This document shows, piece after piece, positions 5,860-6,694 of a DNA stretch of 6,694 bases. The stretch covers positions 1 through 6,694 of the forward strand of contig JAJXSZ010000177.1 of the NCBI GenBank assembly GCA_021784255.1, read 5' to 3'. The stretch is from Pseudomonadota bacterium. GTDB taxonomy: Bacteria; Pseudomonadota; Alphaproteobacteria; Acetobacterales; Acetobacteraceae. The position numbers and the translations under genes were made by a program. Every line of letters starts with the position of its first letter. The first letter of the stretch is position 1. The notes below the pieces were generated by a model. That model saw nothing but the letters and a program-made list of their open reading frames with translations. It did not search any database and was not told the DNA's origin.

Positions 5860-6694
5860 ATGGCAGACCATCCCCGGACGGATTCCCTCGCCGTGAGCGG
5901 CGCGGAATCGGACAAGATCCTGATCCTCGATTTCGGCAGCCAGGTGACGCAGCTGATCGCCCGGCGGGTGCGCGAGTCCGGGGTTTATTGCGAGATCTGG
6001 CCGTTCAGCGCGGATCCCGCGCGCATCCGGGCCTTTGCGCCGCGCGGCATCATCCTCTCCGGCGGGCCGGCGAGCGTCACCGAGCACGCCTCGCCGCGCG
6101 CGCCCGAGGCGGTGTTCGATGCCGGCGTGCCGGTGCTCGGCATCTGCTACGGCCAGCAGACGCTCTGCGCCCAGCTCGGCGGCAGCGTGGAGGGCTCCGA
6201 CCATCGCGAGTTCGGCCGCGCCGAGATCGACGTCATCGAGGATTCGCCGCTGTTCGAGGGCGTCTGGAAGAAGGGCGGTCGGGCGACGGTGTGGATGAGC
6301 CACGGCGACCGCGTGACGCGGCTGCCGCCGGGGTTTCGCGTCGCGGCGGCGAGCGAGGCCGCGCCCTTCGCCGTCTGTGCGGACGAGCGGCGGCACTACT
6401 ACGGCACCATGTTCCACCCCGAGGTCGTGCACACGCCGGAGGGCGCGGCGCTGCTGCGCAACTTCACCCATCGCATCGCCGGTTGCAGCGGTTCCTGGAC
6501 CATGGCCGCGTTCCGCGCCGCCGAGATCGCCAAGATCAGGACGCGGGTGGGCGGGGGGCGGTTCATCTGCGGGCTGTCCGGCGGCGTCGATTCCGCGGTC
6601 GCCGCGGTGCTGATCCATGAGGCGATCGGCGACCAGCTCACCTGCATCTTCGTCGACCACGGGCTGCTGCGCGCGGGCGAGGCGGAGCAGGTGG
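5860..6694 (+). CDS. guaA: GMP synthase (glutamine-hydrolysing), N-terminal part (3' truncated by window edge)
   Basis: GuaA converts XMP, glutamine and ATP to GMP, completing the step after GuaB. The frame from ATG 5860 is open to the right edge (278 residues of the roughly 520 expected). The class I glutamine amidotransferase domain is complete (about 19-208): ILILDFGSQVTQLIARRVRE (20-39), the oxyanion loop ILSGGPASV (65-73), the nucleophile C96 in GICYGQQ, and the other triad members H186 and E188 in FHPEVVHTP. The ATP-pyrophosphatase domain begins with the P-loop GLSGGVDSAVAA (238-249) and IFVDHGLLR (263-271). Some 10 residues precede the usual start; a GTG at 5893 would shorten it, but ATG 5860 is preceded by a weak TGGA (5849-5852). 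The gene starts 30 bases after the acetyltransferase stop with no terminator between, so it likely shares the guaB transcript. Confidence 0.97.
   Translation, partial: MADHPRTDSLAVSGAESDKILILDFGSQVTQLIARRVRESGVYCEIWPFSADPARIRAFAPRGIILSGGPASVTEHASPRAPEAVFDAGVPVLGICYGQQTLCAQLGGSVEGSDHREFGRAEIDVIEDSPLFEGVWKKGGRATVWMSHGDRVTRLPPGFRVAAASEAAPFAVCADERRHYYGTMFHPEVVHTPEGAALLRNFTHRIAGCSGSWTMAAFRAAEIAKIRTRVGGGRFICGLSGGVDSAVAAVLIHEAIGDQLTCIFVDHGLLRAGEAEQV

Noticed and set aside
5826..6620. A 264-codon plus-strand frame overlapping guaA
   Set aside because: The real guaA frame (from 5860) contains the full Cys-His-Glu triad and P-loop; this other frame is Arg/Gly/Ala-rich noise.
5239..6660. Long minus-strand open frame opposite guaA
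   Set aside because: It is the antisense shadow of the GuaA amidotransferase coding sequence and has no family features.
1..6694. Search for tRNA or rRNA genes, CRISPR arrays, insertion sequences, attachment sites and toxin-antitoxin or defence genes
   Set aside because: None seen by eye: gaps between genes are short apart from 458-735 and 2417-2528, and neither shows cloverleaf, spaced-repeat or terminal inverted-repeat structure.

Overview
The window is very GC-rich (about 70% by eye) and densely coding, with all supported genes on the + strand. GC-rich codon use and the alphaproteobacterial look of RlmE, GuaB, the RsmB-type enzyme and GuaA suggest an alphaproteobacterium, plausibly Rhodospirillales/Acetobacteraceae. 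This placement is by protein style only; no marker gene is present.

Layout. (1) Bases 1-457 hold the C-terminal part of a ModA-like extracellular solute-binding protein, cut by the window edge. (2) Bases 458-735 are non-coding and contain a four-copy 14-bp tandem repeat (481-536) that places GGGG runs exactly 14 bp apart, followed by GC-rich sequence and a weak promoter candidate just before the next gene. (3) Bases 736-2416 hold a Ppx/GppA-type phosphatase and rlmE (23S rRNA 2'-O-methyltransferase), one base apart. (4) A 112-bp gap (2417-2528) with a good ribosome binding site leads into guaB (IMP dehydrogenase). (5) From 2529 the genes form a tight cluster: guaB, an RsmB-family rRNA cytosine methyltransferase (4-base GTGA overlap), a GNAT acetyltransferase (4-base ATGA overlap) and, after 30 bp, guaA (GMP synthase), which runs off the right edge with its glutaminase domain complete and its ATP-pyrophosphatase domain only begun.

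How the genes fit together. GuaB and GuaA are the two consecutive steps from IMP to XMP to GMP. RlmE and the RsmB-type enzyme modify rRNA, and the Ppx/GppA protein acts on polyphosphate and/or pppGpp. The block therefore joins guanine nucleotide supply, alarmone or polyphosphate turnover and ribosome maturation. The GNAT protein is the only member without an assignable role.

This is mainly a housekeeping region. I see no phage, transposon, CRISPR, toxin-antitoxin or defence genes and no evidence of a new multi-gene system. The items most worth a second look are the G-rich minisatellite and a perfect 7-bp hairpin exactly on the guaB stop / rsmB start overlap.
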